DNA of 64,000 bases from Devosia soli. Its GTDB lineage: Bacteria > Pseudomonadota > Alphaproteobacteria > Rhizobiales > Devosiaceae. The notes under the pieces are model-generated. The model did no database searches, was not told the origin of the DNA, and saw only the letters and a list, made by a program, of their open reading frames with translations. The number at the start of each line of letters is the position of its first letter. The first letter of the stretch is position 1. Shown here piece after piece: positions 18,817 through 28,529 of this stretch. The stretch covers positions 62,001 through 126,000 of the forward strand of contig NZ_LAJG01000014.1 of the NCBI RefSeq assembly GCF_000970455.1. Direction: 5' to 3'. A program made the position numbers and the translations under genes.

Positions 18817-19214
18817 CGCCGCCCCCGCTGCCGAACCGATTGGTCCGCGCCCTCTACTTCGTTCTCGGCATCCTGCTCCTCCTCGCCGGCATCATCGGCA
18901 TCTTCGTGCCGCTCATGCCCACGACGATTTTCCTGATCCTAGCCGCCTGGTGCTTCTCGCGCTCTTCCCGTCGCCTCGAAACCTGGCTCCTCGGCCACAA
19001 GACCCTCGGCCCCACGATCGTCAATTGGCGCCGGCATGGCGTCATTCCGCGCCGCGCTAAAATCCTCGCCTCGACCGGCATGATGCTCGGCTTCGTGATC
19101 TTCCTGATGGCCGCCCATCCAGCCTGGTGGCTGGTCCTCCTCGTCGCCTTCAGTCTTGCCGCTTGCGCCTGGTATGTGCTGTCGCGCCCGTCCCAACCCT
19201 CTCCGGAAGCCTGA
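18813..19214 (+). CDS. DUF454 (YbaN-type) inner membrane protein
   Basis: 133 residues, start at the ATG in the ATGA overlap with dtd. It has an N-terminal helix with [27 protein letters not shown], a cytoplasmic loop with [24 protein letters not shown], and two more hydrophobic stretches, which is the DUF454 pattern. Molecular role unknown. It is convergent with ssb. Confidence 0.88.
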   Translation: MTPPPLPNRLVRALYFVLGILLLLAGIIGIFVPLMPTTIFLILAAWCFSRSSRRLETWLLGHKTLGPTIVNWRRHGVIPRRAKILASTGMMLGFVIFLMAAHPAWWLVLLVAFSLAACAWYVLSRPSQPSPEA

Positions 19215-19220
19215 AACGAA

Positions 19221-19245
19221 AAAGGGCCGCTCCCGCGACCCCTTT
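19221..19245. terminator. Possible bidirectional terminator between the DUF454 gene and ssb
   Basis: AAAGGG and CCCTTT flank an inner CGC/GCG pair with mismatches, preceded by an A run and placed between two convergent genes. Confidence 0.4.
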
Positions 19246-19255
19246 GCCAAAATCC

Positions 19256-19771
19256 TCAGAACGGGATGTCGTCGTCGAGCCCGCCCGGCTCGAAGGCCGG
19301 TGCGTTGGACGATGGCCGGCGGCCGCCGCCGCCTCCGCCATTGTTGCTGACGCCGCGGAAGCCGCCGTCGTCGCTGTTGCGATATCCGCCGCTGCCTTCG
19401 CTCGCGCCGGCGCCATCGCCGCGACCGTCGAGCAGCACCATCGAGGCGTTGAAACCCTGCAGCACGATCTCGGTCGAATACTTGTCCTGGCCCGACTGAT
19501 CCTGCCACTTGCGCGTCTGCAACTGGCCCTCGAGGTAAACCTTGCTCCCCTTATGGAGATACTGTTCGGCGACCTTGGCCAGCCCTTCCGAAAAGATCAC
19601 CACGCGATGCCATTCGGTCTTTTCGCGCTGTTCGCCGGTATTGCGATCGCGCCAGCGTTCCGAAGTCGCAACGGACAGGTTTACCACCTTGCCCCCGCTC
19701 GGCAGGTTCCGCACCTCGGGCTCATTGCCCAGATTGCCGACCAGGATCACCTTGTTGACACTGCCTGCCAT
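19256..19771 (-). CDS. ssb: Single-stranded DNA-binding protein
   Basis: 171 residues. N-terminal OB fold ([32 protein letters not shown]), a Gly/Ser/Asn-rich linker from about residue 112, and the acidic tip DDDIPF that recruits repair and replication proteins. It coats single-stranded DNA in replication, recombination and repair. A LexA-type site lies 128 bases upstream, so induction in the SOS response is expected. Confidence 0.97.
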   Translation of the reverse strand: MAGSVNKVILVGNLGNEPEVRNLPSGGKVVNLSVATSERWRDRNTGEQREKTEWHRVVIFSEGLAKVAEQYLHKGSKVYLEGQLQTRKWQDQSGQDKYSTEIVLQGFNASMVLLDGRGDGAGASEGSGGYRNSDDGGFRGVSNNGGGGGGRRPSSNAPAFEPGGLDDDIPF

Positions 19772-19898
19772 CGCTCGTTCCTTTCAATTCAGTCCCGGGC
19801 CTTGCGCCAAGCGGAACCCTCACATCCATAGCGGCGCGACTCTACCCCTCCGCGCCTTCCCCCGCCTGCATCTTGCCGGAGTTTTGAACACAAGTTTT

Positions 19899-19913
19899 GT
19901 TCCCTTTATGTTC
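19899..19913. promoter_or_regulatory. LexA (SOS) box candidate upstream of ssb
   Basis: GTTC-CCTTTAT-GTTC is an exact match to the alphaproteobacterial LexA site GTTC-N7-GTTC. On the minus strand it overlaps a possible -10 (CATAAA, 19910-19905) whose -35 would be TTGACT (19935-19930), 19 bases away. The rest of the 321-base gap between ssb and the gene at 20093 shows no gene. Confidence 0.7.
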
Positions 19914-20092
19914 CATTTTCACTCCAACGAGTCAACAGCCATTTTACCTCCCCAGTTCTCACCCCCAAGGACGGGCCCTATTGTAGCTCAGGAGCGCAAA
20001 TTGACCGGTCCATTCAAATCCCTCCCCTCGGCCTCATTCTCGCCAAACCAACGCTTTCGTCTTCGCGCAACATATTGAGCGGATTTGAATTG

Positions 20093-21343
20093 ATGATTGG
20101 CACCATTCTCAGACCACTCGGTCTCGTCGCCCTCGCCCTCGCCGCCTGCCTGCCCGCTAGTGCCAAGGAAATGACATTGGGGGGCGCAGTATTCGACGTT
20201 CCCGACGGTTGGGAAAAACAGGATGACGCCGAGGGCATCCTGCTCGTCCGGTCCTTTCCGGAGACCGAAGATACCGAACAGGCCGCGGCCATGATCCAGC
20301 TCCTCAATATCAAGGGCGCGCCCGCCTCGCTCGATGCCAACATCGCCGAAATGGTAAGTTGGGTCGACGGCATGTACGAGGAAGACCCGATGGTCGACAG
20401 CGCCGGCACGACACTTCATGGCCATTCGATCAAGGTCGAATACCGTTGCTGTAGCTATTCCAGTGATGTGCCCATGGGCCAGACCATCGCCGGCGTCGCC
20501 GCCGAAAACGAACAACTTCTTGCCGGCCTGATTTTCGTCAACACGAGCAGCGACCATCAGGATGAGGCCGATGAGGCTTTCGAAGCGCTGGTTCGCTCGG
20601 TCCGCTTCAAGGGCGACAGCGCCGAAGGCATGAAACCGCAAGCAGGCGATGGCGGGCTCGATGGCGTCTTCACCCATCTCGATACGGGCCTGATGCCCAA
20701 TGCCTTCGGTGGCCTCGATTTCAATTCCGAAAGCGAGATCATGGTCTTCGATCCCGATGGCCTCTTCAGCTCCGCCATCCCCGCCGGCGGCGATATGGAA
20801 ACCCATTGCGCCGCCAATCCCACCGATTGCGGCACCTATAAAGTCTCCGGCGGTGGCTGGTTTGGCGGCGCGCGGCAGATCGAGATGCGCTCCATGGTCG
20901 ATGGCTATGGTGTCATCGAAACCGAAACGCTGCCTCTGGAAAAGTCTGGGAACGATCTCAAGATCGACGGAGGCGATTACTTTCGCCTGCCCCCGTTCGA
21001 CAATGGCACCACGTTCGACGGCACCTGGACCTACACCTGGGCCTCGAGTGGCATGACGGCCACGTCCTCGGGCGGCGTTGCTGTCGAGCGCACCCTCGTC
21101 TTCAAGCCGGATGGCACCTTTACCCGCCGCGGTTGGAGCGGCGGGTCGTCGAGCGGCGACATGGGCGGCGTTACGGTCTCCTCCAAGCGGGCGGGCAGCT
21201 CGGGTACCTACGAGGTCTCGGGTTATCAGCTGGTCCTCACCGCCAGGAACGGCACCTCCGAAACCCTGTCGATCTTCGCCCCCGATCGCGACGACACGGA
21301 CCTGCTCGTCATCGACGGCGCCAATTATCTCAAACAAGACTGA
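20093..21343 (+). CDS. Secreted protein of unknown function
   Basis: 416 residues from ATG 20093 (an upstream TTG at 20075 is in frame). Signal peptide with hydrophobic core LVALALAACLPASA. Mature N-terminal part (VFDVPDGWEKQDD to SVRFKGD, about 170 residues) looks like a compact alpha/beta domain of the kind seen in PsbP/DcrB-like exported proteins. The C-terminal part is strand- and Gly/Ser-rich, with FDGTWTYTW and GTYEVSGYQLVLT repeats of a beta-sandwich. CCSYSS and two further cysteines may form disulfides. No function can be assigned. Confidence 0.72.
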   Translation: MIGTILRPLGLVALALAACLPASAKEMTLGGAVFDVPDGWEKQDDAEGILLVRSFPETEDTEQAAAMIQLLNIKGAPASLDANIAEMVSWVDGMYEEDPMVDSAGTTLHGHSIKVEYRCCSYSSDVPMGQTIAGVAAENEQLLAGLIFVNTSSDHQDEADEAFEALVRSVRFKGDSAEGMKPQAGDGGLDGVFTHLDTGLMPNAFGGLDFNSESEIMVFDPDGLFSSAIPAGGDMETHCAANPTDCGTYKVSGGGWFGGARQIEMRSMVDGYGVIETETLPLEKSGNDLKIDGGDYFRLPPFDNGTTFDGTWTYTWASSGMTATSSGGVAVERTLVFKPDGTFTRRGWSGGSSSGDMGGVTVSSKRAGSSGTYEVSGYQLVLTARNGTSETLSIFAPDRDDTDLLVIDGANYLKQD

Positions 21344-21432
21344 GTCGGCCGCAGCCGCCCCGCCCCTTCTTTCTCCTGACACACCCTGTCAGCACGCCTG
21401 CGCCATCGAGGCTGCCTCAATCGGAGCCCTCA

Positions 21433-22077
21433 ATGGATTATGCGCAGGCCCTCTGGCTTTATACGCTCCTGGTCTTTGGCATCATCGCCGTACCGGGCAT
21501 GGATATGGCCTATGTCATCGCCAATGCAATCACCGGCGGTCGGCAGATGGGCATGGCCGCCATCGCCGGCATTATGTTGGGCGGCGCGATCCACACGCTT
21601 TTTGGCGCCCTTGCCGTCGGCGCTTTCACCCAATTACCGGCCCTTGTCTTCCAATCCATGATCCTGATCGGCGCCGCCTACATGGCGTGGATTGGCTTCA
21701 CCCTCCTTCGCAGCGCTATCAGCGTTGATGCTATTGGCAGCGCTTCCCTTCGCACCCGCTCGTCGGCCTTTTGCCAAGGCACAATCACCTGCCTTCTCAA
21801 TCCCAAGGCTTATCTCTTCGTGCTGGCGGTCTTTCCGCAGTTCATGCGGCCCGGCTTCGGCCCGCTCTGGTCGCAAGCGCTCGTGCTCGCCACCATCACT
21901 CTTCTCATGCAGGCGCTCATCTATGGCGCACTCGCTCTCGCGGCCGGCCGCAGTCGTGATGCGCTCATCGGCAACCCAACCGCTACGATCTGGATTGGTC
22001 GATCTGTCGGCGCGCTGTTCCTGCTCGCAGCGCTCATCGCCGCCTGGCATGGCATTACTATGACGGCCTTCACTTGA
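21433..22077 (+). CDS. LysE/RhtB-family amino acid exporter
   Basis: 214 residues from the ATG at 21433, with GGAG 6 bases upstream. Six hydrophobic segments. PGMDMAYVIANAITGGRQMG near residue 20 corresponds to the PGP motif region of LysE/RhtB proteins, and LLNPKAYLFVLAVFPQF to the conserved NPK segment. Likely a proton-driven exporter of an amino acid or derivative; substrate unknown. The uvrA promoter region, including a -35-like CTTGAC, overlaps its stop codon. Confidence 0.9.
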   Translation: MDYAQALWLYTLLVFGIIAVPGMDMAYVIANAITGGRQMGMAAIAGIMLGGAIHTLFGALAVGAFTQLPALVFQSMILIGAAYMAWIGFTLLRSAISVDAIGSASLRTRSSAFCQGTITCLLNPKAYLFVLAVFPQFMRPGFGPLWSQALVLATITLLMQALIYGALALAAGRSRDALIGNPTATIWIGRSVGALFLLAALIAAWHGITMTAFT

Positions 22078-22105
22078 CCGAATCTTGGACGTTCTGCAAT
22101 TGTTC
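22073..22105 (+). promoter_or_regulatory. uvrA promoter with LexA (SOS) box candidate
   Basis: GTTC-TGCAATT-GTTC at 22091-22105 is an exact alphaproteobacterial LexA site. CTTGAC (22073-22078) and TGCAAT (22095-22100), 16 bases apart, make a promoter whose -10 lies inside the box, so LexA would block polymerase. It lies 186 bases before the uvrA ATG. Confidence 0.72.
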
Positions 22106-22290
22106 ACATTGCTCGAAGATGGTTTTGCCGGCGCCGGAAGACACGCTAAGGTGACGACAGCGCGGGTCGGCCATGTGCGCCCTCTGCTTGCAGCGCGGCC
22201 CAGCAACGCTTATTTCAGGGGCTCCCCAGCCTCAAAGACCCCACTTGCCTCTGCGCCGATCCACGGCGCATCGAGCCACGGACGAGAACT

Positions 22291-25185
22291 ATGAAGCCAA
22301 CGCCCAGCCAGAACCGTGAAATCATTGTGCGCGGCGCCCGCGAGCACAATCTGAAGGGCATCGACGTCAAGCTGCCACGCGACAGCCTCATCGTCATGAC
22401 TGGCCTTTCCGGCTCCGGCAAATCGTCTTTGGCCTTCGATACAATCTATGCCGAAGGCCAGCGGCGCTACGTGGAATCGCTCTCGGCCTACGCGCGCCAG
22501 TTTCTTGAAATGATGCAGAAGCCCGATGTCGAGCACATCGAAGGCCTCTCGCCCGCCATTTCCATCGAGCAGAAAACAACCTCGCGTAACCCGCGGTCGA
22601 CCGTTGGCACGGTTACCGAGATCTACGATTACCTGCGCCTTCTGTTCGCGCGTGTCGGCATCCCCTATTCTCCGGCGACAGGCCTGCCGATCGAGAGCCA
22701 GACCGTGTCGCAGATGGTCGATCGCACCCTGGAGCTGCCCGAGGGTACGCGCCTTTATCTGCTGGCCCCCATCGCCCGGGGACGCAAAGGCGAGTTCAAG
22801 AAGGAACTGGCCGATCTCATGCGCAAGGGCTTTCAGCGCGTAAAGATCGACGGCGAATATCACGAGATCGAAGACGCCCCGGCGCTCGACAAGAAATACA
22901 AGCACGACATCGAAGTCGTGGTCGATCGCGTCGTGGTTTCCCCCGACATTTCCGGCCGCCTGGCCGAGAGTTTCGAGACTGCGCTGAAACTCGCCGAAGG
23001 CATTGCGCTGGTCGAATTCGCTGACGAGAAAAACGAAGACGGCTCTGCCCGCCAGATCACCTTCTCCGAAAAATTCGCCTGCCCCGTGTCTGGCTTTACC
23101 ATTGCCGAAATCGAGCCGCGTCTCTTTTCCTTCAACAATCCTTTCGGCGCCTGCCCGGTCTGCGATGGCCTCGGCACCGAGCAAAAGATCGACCCCGATC
23201 AGATCGTCCCTGATCCGACGCTGTCGCTGCGTGATGGCGCGATTCTGCCGTGGTCAAAGACGTCCGCGCCCTACTATCAGCAGACCCTGCAGGCCGTCGT
23301 GAAGCATTATGGCGCTTCGACGGGTACCGCCTGGAACGAACTGCCGCTCGACGTCCAGCACGCCGTTCTCTACGGCACCGACAAGACCAAGATCGATTTC
23401 GTTTATGACGATGGCCTACGCCAATACAAAACCCAAAAGGTTTTCGAAGGCGTCATCGGCAACCTTGAGCGCCGCTACAAGGAAACCGAAAGCGCCGGCA
23501 TGCGCGAGGAAATCGAAAGGTACATGTCGGCCAAGCCCTGCAAGGCCTGCGGCGGCTATCGCCTCAAGCCCGAAACGCTGGCGGTGAAGATCGATGGCCT
23601 CCACATCGGCCAGGTCAGCGACATGTCGATCAAGGTCGCATCCAAGTGGTCCGTCGACCTGTCGGACAAGCTCAACGCCACCCAGAGCCAGATCGGCGAA
23701 CGCATCCTCAAGGAAATCCGCGAGCGCCTCAACTTCCTCAACGATGTCGGCCTCGAATATCTGTCGATGTCGCGCAATTCCGGCACCCTGTCAGGCGGCG
23801 AATCTCAGCGCATCCGTCTCGCCAGCCAGATCGGCTCCGGTCTGACCGGCGTTCTCTATGTGCTCGACGAGCCGTCCATCGGTCTCCACCAGCGCGACAA
23901 TGCCCGGCTTCTGGAAACCCTGCAGCGCCTCCGCGATCTCGGCAACACCGTCATTGTCGTCGAACACGACGAAGACGCGATCCTGACCGCGGACTACGTC
24001 CTCGATATCGGCCCCGGCGCTGGCGTCAACGGCGGCAATATCGTTGCCGAAGGCACGCCGCAAGACATCCTCAATCACCCAGATTCCCTCACCGGTAAAT
24101 ATCTGTCGGGCCGCATGGGCATTCAGGTGCCGGCCGAACGCCGCGAGGGCAAGAAGGGCAAGGCGCTCTCCATCAAGGGCGCGACCGGCAACAACCTCAA
24201 GAACGTCTCGGTCGACGTACCGCTCGGCCTCTTCGTCGCGATCACCGGCGTGTCCGGCGGCGGCAAGTCCACCTTGATGATCGACACCATGTATCAAGCC
24301 ATCGCCCGTCGCCTGAATGGCGCGCGCGTGGTCCCTGCCCCACATGAATCGCTCACCGGCCTCGAATTCCTCGACAAGGTCATCGATATCGATCAGTCCC
24401 CAATTGGCCGCACCCCGCGCTCTAATCCCGCCACCTATACCGGCGCCTTCACGCCCCTGCGCGAATGGTTCGCTGGCTTGCCCGAAGCGAAAGCGCGCGG
24501 TTACGGACCGGGTCGGTTCTCCTTCAACGTCAAGGGTGGCCGCTGCGAAAAGTGCGAGGGGGATGGCGTCCTCAAGATCGAGATGCACTTCCTGCCGGAT
24601 GTTTACGTCACCTGCGACGTCTGCAAGGGCAAGCGCTACAATCGCGAAACGCTGGAAGTCCAGTTCAAGGGCAAGTCGATCTCCGACGTCCTCGACATGA
24701 CCATCGACGAAGGCGTCGAGTTCTTCTCGGCCGTCCCGGTCATCCGTGACAAGTTCGCAACGCTGCAGCGCGTCGGCCTTGGCTATGTCAAGGTTGGCCA
24801 GCCGGCCACGACCCTCTCCGGCGGCGAAGCCCAGCGCGTCAAACTCTCCAAGGAACTGAGCAAACGCGCCACCGGCCGCACGCTCTACATGCTCGACGAG
24901 CCGACGACGGGGCTACACTTCCACGACGTGGCCAAGCTTCTCGAAGTTCTTCACGAGCTCGTCGACGGTGGTAATACGGTGGTGGTGATCGAGCACAATC
25001 TCGAAGTCATTAAAACGGCCGACTGGATCATCGACATGGGCCCGGAAGGCGGCGATGGCGGCGGTGAGGTCGTTGCCATTGGTACGCCCGAAGAGGTCGC
25101 CTCCAACAAGCGATCCCACACCGGCCACTTCCTCAAGGAAGTCATGGACCGCCGACCGCATTACGCGACCCGTGCAGCAGAATAG
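22291..25185 (+). CDS. uvrA: Excinuclease ABC subunit A
   Basis: 964 residues. UvrA is the damage-sensing ATPase dimer of nucleotide excision repair, loading UvrB. Two ABC modules are seen: Walker [10 protein letters not shown] near residue 36 and GVSGGGKST near 653, signatures LSGGESQR and LSGGEAQR, and the C-terminal zinc finger CEKCEGDG...[10 protein letters not shown]. The N-terminal zinc module is incomplete: Cys264 is followed at the expected partner site by Ser267 (CPVSGF), while the second pair CPVC is intact. SOS control is expected from the upstream LexA box. Confidence 0.98.
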   Translation: MKPTPSQNREIIVRGAREHNLKGIDVKLPRDSLIVMTGLSGSGKSSLAFDTIYAEGQRRYVESLSAYARQFLEMMQKPDVEHIEGLSPAISIEQKTTSRNPRSTVGTVTEIYDYLRLLFARVGIPYSPATGLPIESQTVSQMVDRTLELPEGTRLYLLAPIARGRKGEFKKELADLMRKGFQRVKIDGEYHEIEDAPALDKKYKHDIEVVVDRVVVSPDISGRLAESFETALKLAEGIALVEFADEKNEDGSARQITFSEKFACPVSGFTIAEIEPRLFSFNNPFGACPVCDGLGTEQKIDPDQIVPDPTLSLRDGAILPWSKTSAPYYQQTLQAVVKHYGASTGTAWNELPLDVQHAVLYGTDKTKIDFVYDDGLRQYKTQKVFEGVIGNLERRYKETESAGMREEIERYMSAKPCKACGGYRLKPETLAVKIDGLHIGQVSDMSIKVASKWSVDLSDKLNATQSQIGERILKEIRERLNFLNDVGLEYLSMSRNSGTLSGGESQRIRLASQIGSGLTGVLYVLDEPSIGLHQRDNARLLETLQRLRDLGNTVIVVEHDEDAILTADYVLDIGPGAGVNGGNIVAEGTPQDILNHPDSLTGKYLSGRMGIQVPAERREGKKGKALSIKGATGNNLKNVSVDVPLGLFVAITGVSGGGKSTLMIDTMYQAIARRLNGARVVPAPHESLTGLEFLDKVIDIDQSPIGRTPRSNPATYTGAFTPLREWFAGLPEAKARGYGPGRFSFNVKGGRCEKCEGDGVLKIEMHFLPDVYVTCDVCKGKRYNRETLEVQFKGKSISDVLDMTIDEGVEFFSAVPVIRDKFATLQRVGLGYVKVGQPATTLSGGEAQRVKLSKELSKRATGRTLYMLDEPTTGLHFHDVAKLLEVLHELVDGGNTVVVIEHNLEVIKTADWIIDMGPEGGDGGGEVVAIGTPEEVASNKRSHTGHFLKEVMDRRPHYATRAAE

Positions 25186-25187
25186 AT

Positions 25188-25211
25188 AAGGGGCCCTTCG
25201 GGGCCCTTTTT
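25188..25211 (+). terminator. Intrinsic terminator of uvrA
   Basis: GGGCCC-TTCG-GGGCCC tetraloop hairpin extended by A-T pairs and followed by five T residues, directly after the stop codon. Confidence 0.92.
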
Positions 25212-25452
25212 GCTGGTCTATGTCTGCCCGTTACCAAAAGGACCGCCAAATCGCCGTCCGCCAGATGTCGACGGTAACGGAGTGCTACCCGATTGGAGGC
25301 CGCAATTGCCCATAAATCCATAGGTCAGACCCATCAGCCGCTGAAAATGCCATGCACGCTACGCATGCAAAGCCTGCTCTTCCCATGATGGCTCAAGGCC
25401 GCAAATCAAGCCATGCTCACCTTGTGCTGCCAACCCATAAGGGGAAAGACCC

Positions 25453-25605
25453 ATGTTTGTACGTGCTGTCTGGCGCATGCGGCGCCTCGTGGATATTAAG
25501 CAGACGTTAAGGGAAATGGACGTCCCTTCCACCCGAGAGGCAGATATGCTGGGCCTTTCAGGGCCCGACTTTTCCAAGATGACCCGGTCGCTGTTCGATC
25601 GCTGA
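25453..25605 (+). CDS. Small 50-residue protein, divergent DUF1127-like
   Basis: ATG at 25453 with an AAGGGGAAAG Shine-Dalgarno, TGA at 25603-25605, and its own strong terminator 25 bases later. Residues 19-45 align without gaps to the neighbouring DUF1127 protein (shared R-E...R...LG...D...R positions, about 7 identities in 27 plus conservative changes). The N-terminal part is basic (MFVRAVWRMRR). The 267 bases between uvrA and this ORF hold no other gene I can see. It is too short for a domain call on its own. Confidence 0.6.
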   Translation: MFVRAVWRMRRLVDIKQTLREMDVPSTREADMLGLSGPDFSKMTRSLFDR

Positions 25606-25629
25606 TCCGTCCACCTCCCAAAAACCATC

Positions 25630-25664
25630 TGGCCGCCGGATTGCCCTCCGGCGGCCAAACTTTT
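25630..25664 (+). terminator. Intrinsic terminator of the small gene
   Basis: Perfect 11-bp stem TGGCCGCCGGA/TCCGGCGGCCA with a 6-base loop, followed by AACTTTT. Confidence 0.9.
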
Positions 25665-25801
25665 GCCTGCCACCTTAACCGAGGTTTAACGCCATCGCCC
25701 AATGCCCTGCACAAATTGCATGGCTTCTTTGACCAATCTCTATCTGCTCGGTCGCCTTGGTCTAATCTATATCTCTCCTTGCAAACGACAGGAGAACTCA
25801 A

Positions 25802-25951
25802 ATGGACATTCGCAAGACCTTCAAGAAGTGGGCCGCTTACCAGCAGACGGTTCGTGAACTTGCTTCGCTCGACAATCGTCAGCTGAACGACCTCGGCATT
25901 GCGCGCAACGATATCAATCGCATTGCTCGCGATCATGCCAATTCGCTCTAA
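25802..25951 (+). CDS. DUF1127 small protein
   Basis: 49 residues: MDIRKTFKKW, then RELASLDNRQLNDLGIARND and INRIAR, the standard DUF1127 (YjiS-like) pattern. GGAG stands 7 bases before the ATG. Small DUF1127 proteins in Agrobacterium, Rhodobacter and relatives influence RNA turnover, phosphate or carbon metabolism and stress responses; some are basic RNA-binding proteins. It stands alone with its own terminator, downstream of a divergent relative. Confidence 0.88.
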   Translation: MDIRKTFKKWAAYQQTVRELASLDNRQLNDLGIARNDINRIARDHANSL

Positions 25952-25982
25952 GTCTTATAGCGCGAATACTTCGAACCGAACG

Positions 25983-26012
25983 CCCGCATCTCTCTGAGAC
26001 GCGGGTGTTTTC
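25983..26012 (+). terminator. Intrinsic terminator of the DUF1127 gene
   Basis: CCCGC-A-TCTC / GAGA-C-GCGGG stem with a 3-base loop and one mismatch, followed by TGTTTTCG. Confidence 0.8.
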
Positions 26013-26042
26013 GTTTCCGGTCTTTGTGACCAAGCGCGTAGG

Positions 26043-26095
26043 AACTCCTTTCTTCTCCCTCCGTTGCCCTTGCCGACCCAAGCAACAGAGGAGTT
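26043..26095 (+). promoter_or_regulatory. Leader hairpin that can mask the ribosome binding site of the PfpI-like gene
   Basis: AACTCCT (26043-26049) is complementary to AGGAGTT (26089-26095), which contains the Shine-Dalgarno of the gene at 26102. An inner stem GTTGC/GCAAC (26063-26067, 26082-26086) supports the fold. If this region is transcribed it could limit translation. No known riboswitch class was recognised. Confidence 0.4.
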
Positions 26096-26101
26096 ATCCC
26101 C

Positions 26102-26662
26102 GTGCAGAATCTTTCCGGTAAAATGATCGCCATCGTCGCCACCAACGGCTTCGAGCAGTCGGAACTCGAAGTTCCGCTGAACAAGCTACGGGAGGCCGGC
26201 GCAACTGTTCACGTCGTTTCGCTTGAACCAGGCGAGATCAAGGGTTGGGATAAAAAGGATTGGGGCAACTCTGTCCCCGTCGACAAGACGCTCTCCGAAG
26301 CCAAGCCGGACGACTATGACGCACTCGTTCTCCCTGGCGGCCAGATCAATCCAGATCTCCTGCGCGTCGAACCAGATGCCATCGCCTTCATCAAGTCCTT
26401 CTGGCAACAGAAGAAAGTCGTTGCCGCCATTTGCCACGCCCCTTGGCTGCTCGTTGAAGCCGGCATTGTGAAGGGCCGTAAGGTCACGTCCTTCAACTCG
26501 ATCAAGACTGACGTCATCAACGCCGGTGGGCTCTGGGAGGATAGCCAGGTCGTCACAGACCAGGGCCTCATCACCAGCCGCAACCCGGGCGACCTTGATG
26601 CCTTCTGCGAAAAGATCGCTGAAGAGGTCAATGAAGGACGCCACGAGCGCCGCGCCGCCTAA
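26102..26662 (+). CDS. DJ-1/PfpI-family protein (YhbO-like)
   Basis: 186 residues from GTG 26102 with GAGGAG 8 bases upstream. [19 protein letters not shown] and the nucleophile elbow [14 protein letters not shown] (Cys near 114, His next) match the PfpI/YhbO branch of the DJ-1 superfamily. ALVLPGG and [12 protein letters not shown] complete the fold. Relatives act as glyoxalase-like or protein-deglycase stress proteins, the exact activity being debated. Gene is monocistronic with a structured leader. Confidence 0.9.
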   Translation: MQNLSGKMIAIVATNGFEQSELEVPLNKLREAGATVHVVSLEPGEIKGWDKKDWGNSVPVDKTLSEAKPDDYDALVLPGGQINPDLLRVEPDAIAFIKSFWQQKKVVAAICHAPWLLVEAGIVKGRKVTSFNSIKTDVINAGGLWEDSQVVTDQGLITSRNPGDLDAFCEKIAEEVNEGRHERRAA

Positions 26663-26706
26663 CTCACCCATTGCCGCGACATGGCGGGCTTGCTATCTGG
26701 CTCGCC

Positions 26707-28089
26707 ATGTCAAATGAACCTATTCACATCATCGGCGGCGGCCTCGCCGGCTCCGAAGCTGCATGGCAGGCCGCTGAAGCTGGCGCCACCGTCATCGTCC
26801 ACGAAATGCGCGGCGTCAAAGCCACAGACGCGCATTCGACAACCGATTTCGCCGAGCTCGTCTGCTCAAACAGCTTCCGCTCTGATGATCACGAGCAAAA
26901 CGCCGTCGGCCTCCTCCACGAAGAGATGCGCCGCTGCAACTCGCTGATCATGCGCGCTGCCGACGAGCACAAGCTCCCCGCCGGCGGCGCCCTGGCCGTA
27001 GATCGTCACGGCTTTTCTGCCGCTGTGACGCAAGCCGTTGAAAATCATCCACGAATCTCCATTCAGCGAGAAGAGATTGCTGGCTGGCCGCCTGAGGATT
27101 GGCGCCATGTCATCATTGCCAGCGGGCCTCTAACTTCGCCTGCTCTGGCCGATGCAATCCTTGCCAAAACCGGCGAAGACTCCCTTGCCTTTTTCGATGC
27201 GATTGCGCCGATCGTTCATTACGACAGCATCGATCACGATATCGCCTGGAAGCAGTCGCGCTACGATAAGGCTGGTCCCGGCGGCACTGGCGCCGACTAT
27301 CTGAACCTGCCGATGGACCGCGATCAGTACTATGCCTTTGTAGAGGCTCTTAAAACCGCGCCGCTGCATGAGTTCAAGGATTGGGAGAAGGTCCCGTATT
27401 TTGATGGCTGTCTGCCCATCGAAGTCATGGCCGAGCGCGGCGACGAGACGCTCCGCCACGGCCCGATGAAGCCGGTTGGTCTCACCAATCCGCGCAACCC
27501 GACCGTCAAGCCTTATGCCATCGTCCAGCTTCGTCAGGACAACGCCTTGGGAACGCTCTGGAACATGGTCGGCTTCCAGACCAAGATGCGCTACGGCATT
27601 CAGGCCGAAATCTTCCGGATGATCCCCGGCCTCGCCAATGCCCAATTCGCCCGCCTGGGCGGTCTGCACCGCAACACGTTCATCAATTCTCCCAAGGTGT
27701 TGGGGTCAGACATGCGCCTCAAAGCCGACCCACGCATCCGCTTCGCTGGCCAGGTGACGGGGGTTGAAGGCTATGTAGAGAGCGCTGCCGTCGGCCTCAT
27801 CACCGGCCGCCTGACAGCCGCGGAGGCGCGGGGCGATTCCATGCCGCTCCCTCCGCCAACAACCGCTTTGGGCGCCCTGATCGGGCATGTCACCGGTGGC
27901 CATATCGAAGCCGAGAGCTATAGCGGCGCCCGAAGCTTCCAGCCGATGAACGTTAATTTCGGCCTCTTCCCGGATGTGACGATCATCAAGCCAGAAGGTG
28001 TAAAGCGCTGGCGCGGTGCGGAAAAAACGATCGCCAAGCGCAAGGCTATCACCAGCCGGGCCCTTGAAGACCTAAAAGTCTGGCAATGA
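26707..28089 (+). CDS. trmFO: Folate/FAD-dependent tRNA (uracil-54-C5)-methyltransferase
   Basis: 460 residues from ATG 26707. N-terminal FAD fold [13 protein letters not shown], then [10 protein letters not shown], and Cys53 in LVCSNSFRS, the position of the catalytic Cys53 of B. subtilis TrmFO; a second catalytic-type Cys sits in [15 protein letters not shown]. TrmFO makes m5U54 in the T loop of tRNA with methylene-THF as carbon donor. It overlaps the next gene by ATGA. Confidence 0.96.
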   Translation: MSNEPIHIIGGGLAGSEAAWQAAEAGATVIVHEMRGVKATDAHSTTDFAELVCSNSFRSDDHEQNAVGLLHEEMRRCNSLIMRAADEHKLPAGGALAVDRHGFSAAVTQAVENHPRISIQREEIAGWPPEDWRHVIIASGPLTSPALADAILAKTGEDSLAFFDAIAPIVHYDSIDHDIAWKQSRYDKAGPGGTGADYLNLPMDRDQYYAFVEALKTAPLHEFKDWEKVPYFDGCLPIEVMAERGDETLRHGPMKPVGLTNPRNPTVKPYAIVQLRQDNALGTLWNMVGFQTKMRYGIQAEIFRMIPGLANAQFARLGGLHRNTFINSPKVLGSDMRLKADPRIRFAGQVTGVEGYVESAAVGLITGRLTAAEARGDSMPLPPPTTALGALIGHVTGGHIEAESYSGARSFQPMNVNFGLFPDVTIIKPEGVKRWRGAEKTIAKRKAITSRALEDLKVWQ

Positions 28090-28529
28090 ACGCCAACGCG
28101 CTCCAGCGGTACCTTCACACCCACATTCCGCTCTCGAGCGCCATGGGTGTGGAAGTGCTCGAGGCCAGCGTCGATCGCGTCCGGCTCGCCGCGCCCCTTG
28201 CGCCAAATCTCAACATGCACGGCACCGTTTTCGGCGGCAGCGGCGCGACACTCGCGCTTCTGGCCGCCTGGTCCGTTGTGCATTTACGGCTGGAAGCCGA
28301 AGGGCTTGCCAGCCAGTTGGTCATCCATCATTCGACAATGGACTATTTGTTGCCCATCCACGGGAGCTTTGCCGCAACCGCCTCGTTGGAGGCCGTCGAC
28401 ACGTCGGATTTCTTCACAAAATATCGACGCAAAGGCCGCGCCCGACTGAGCCTTTCAGCGGAACTCACGTCAGAAAACGCAATAGCCGGACGCTTCACCG
28501 GAGAATTCGTTGCGATTTCAGCGCCCTAA
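28086..28529 (+). CDS. Hotdog-fold thioesterase-like protein (YiiD C-terminal type)
   Basis: 147 residues; [19 protein letters not shown], a long strand [19 protein letters not shown] and a following hydrophobic helix [12 protein letters not shown] are the hotdog pattern of the YiiD C-terminal thioesterase family. It overlaps trmFO by 4 bases. Its stop overlaps the stop of the convergent synthase-like gene. Acyl substrate unknown. Confidence 0.84.
   Translation: MNANALQRYLHTHIPLSSAMGVEVLEASVDRVRLAAPLAPNLNMHGTVFGGSGATLALLAAWSVVHLRLEAEGLASQLVIHHSTMDYLLPIHGSFAATASLEAVDTSDFFTKYRRKGRARLSLSAELTSENAIAGRFTGEFVAISAP

Noticed and set aside
20710..22200. Other long frames opposite and beside the secreted-protein and LysE genes
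   Set aside because: They cover the same bases as genes with a signal peptide or membrane helices, and encode Ser/Arg/Pro-rich sequence without domains.
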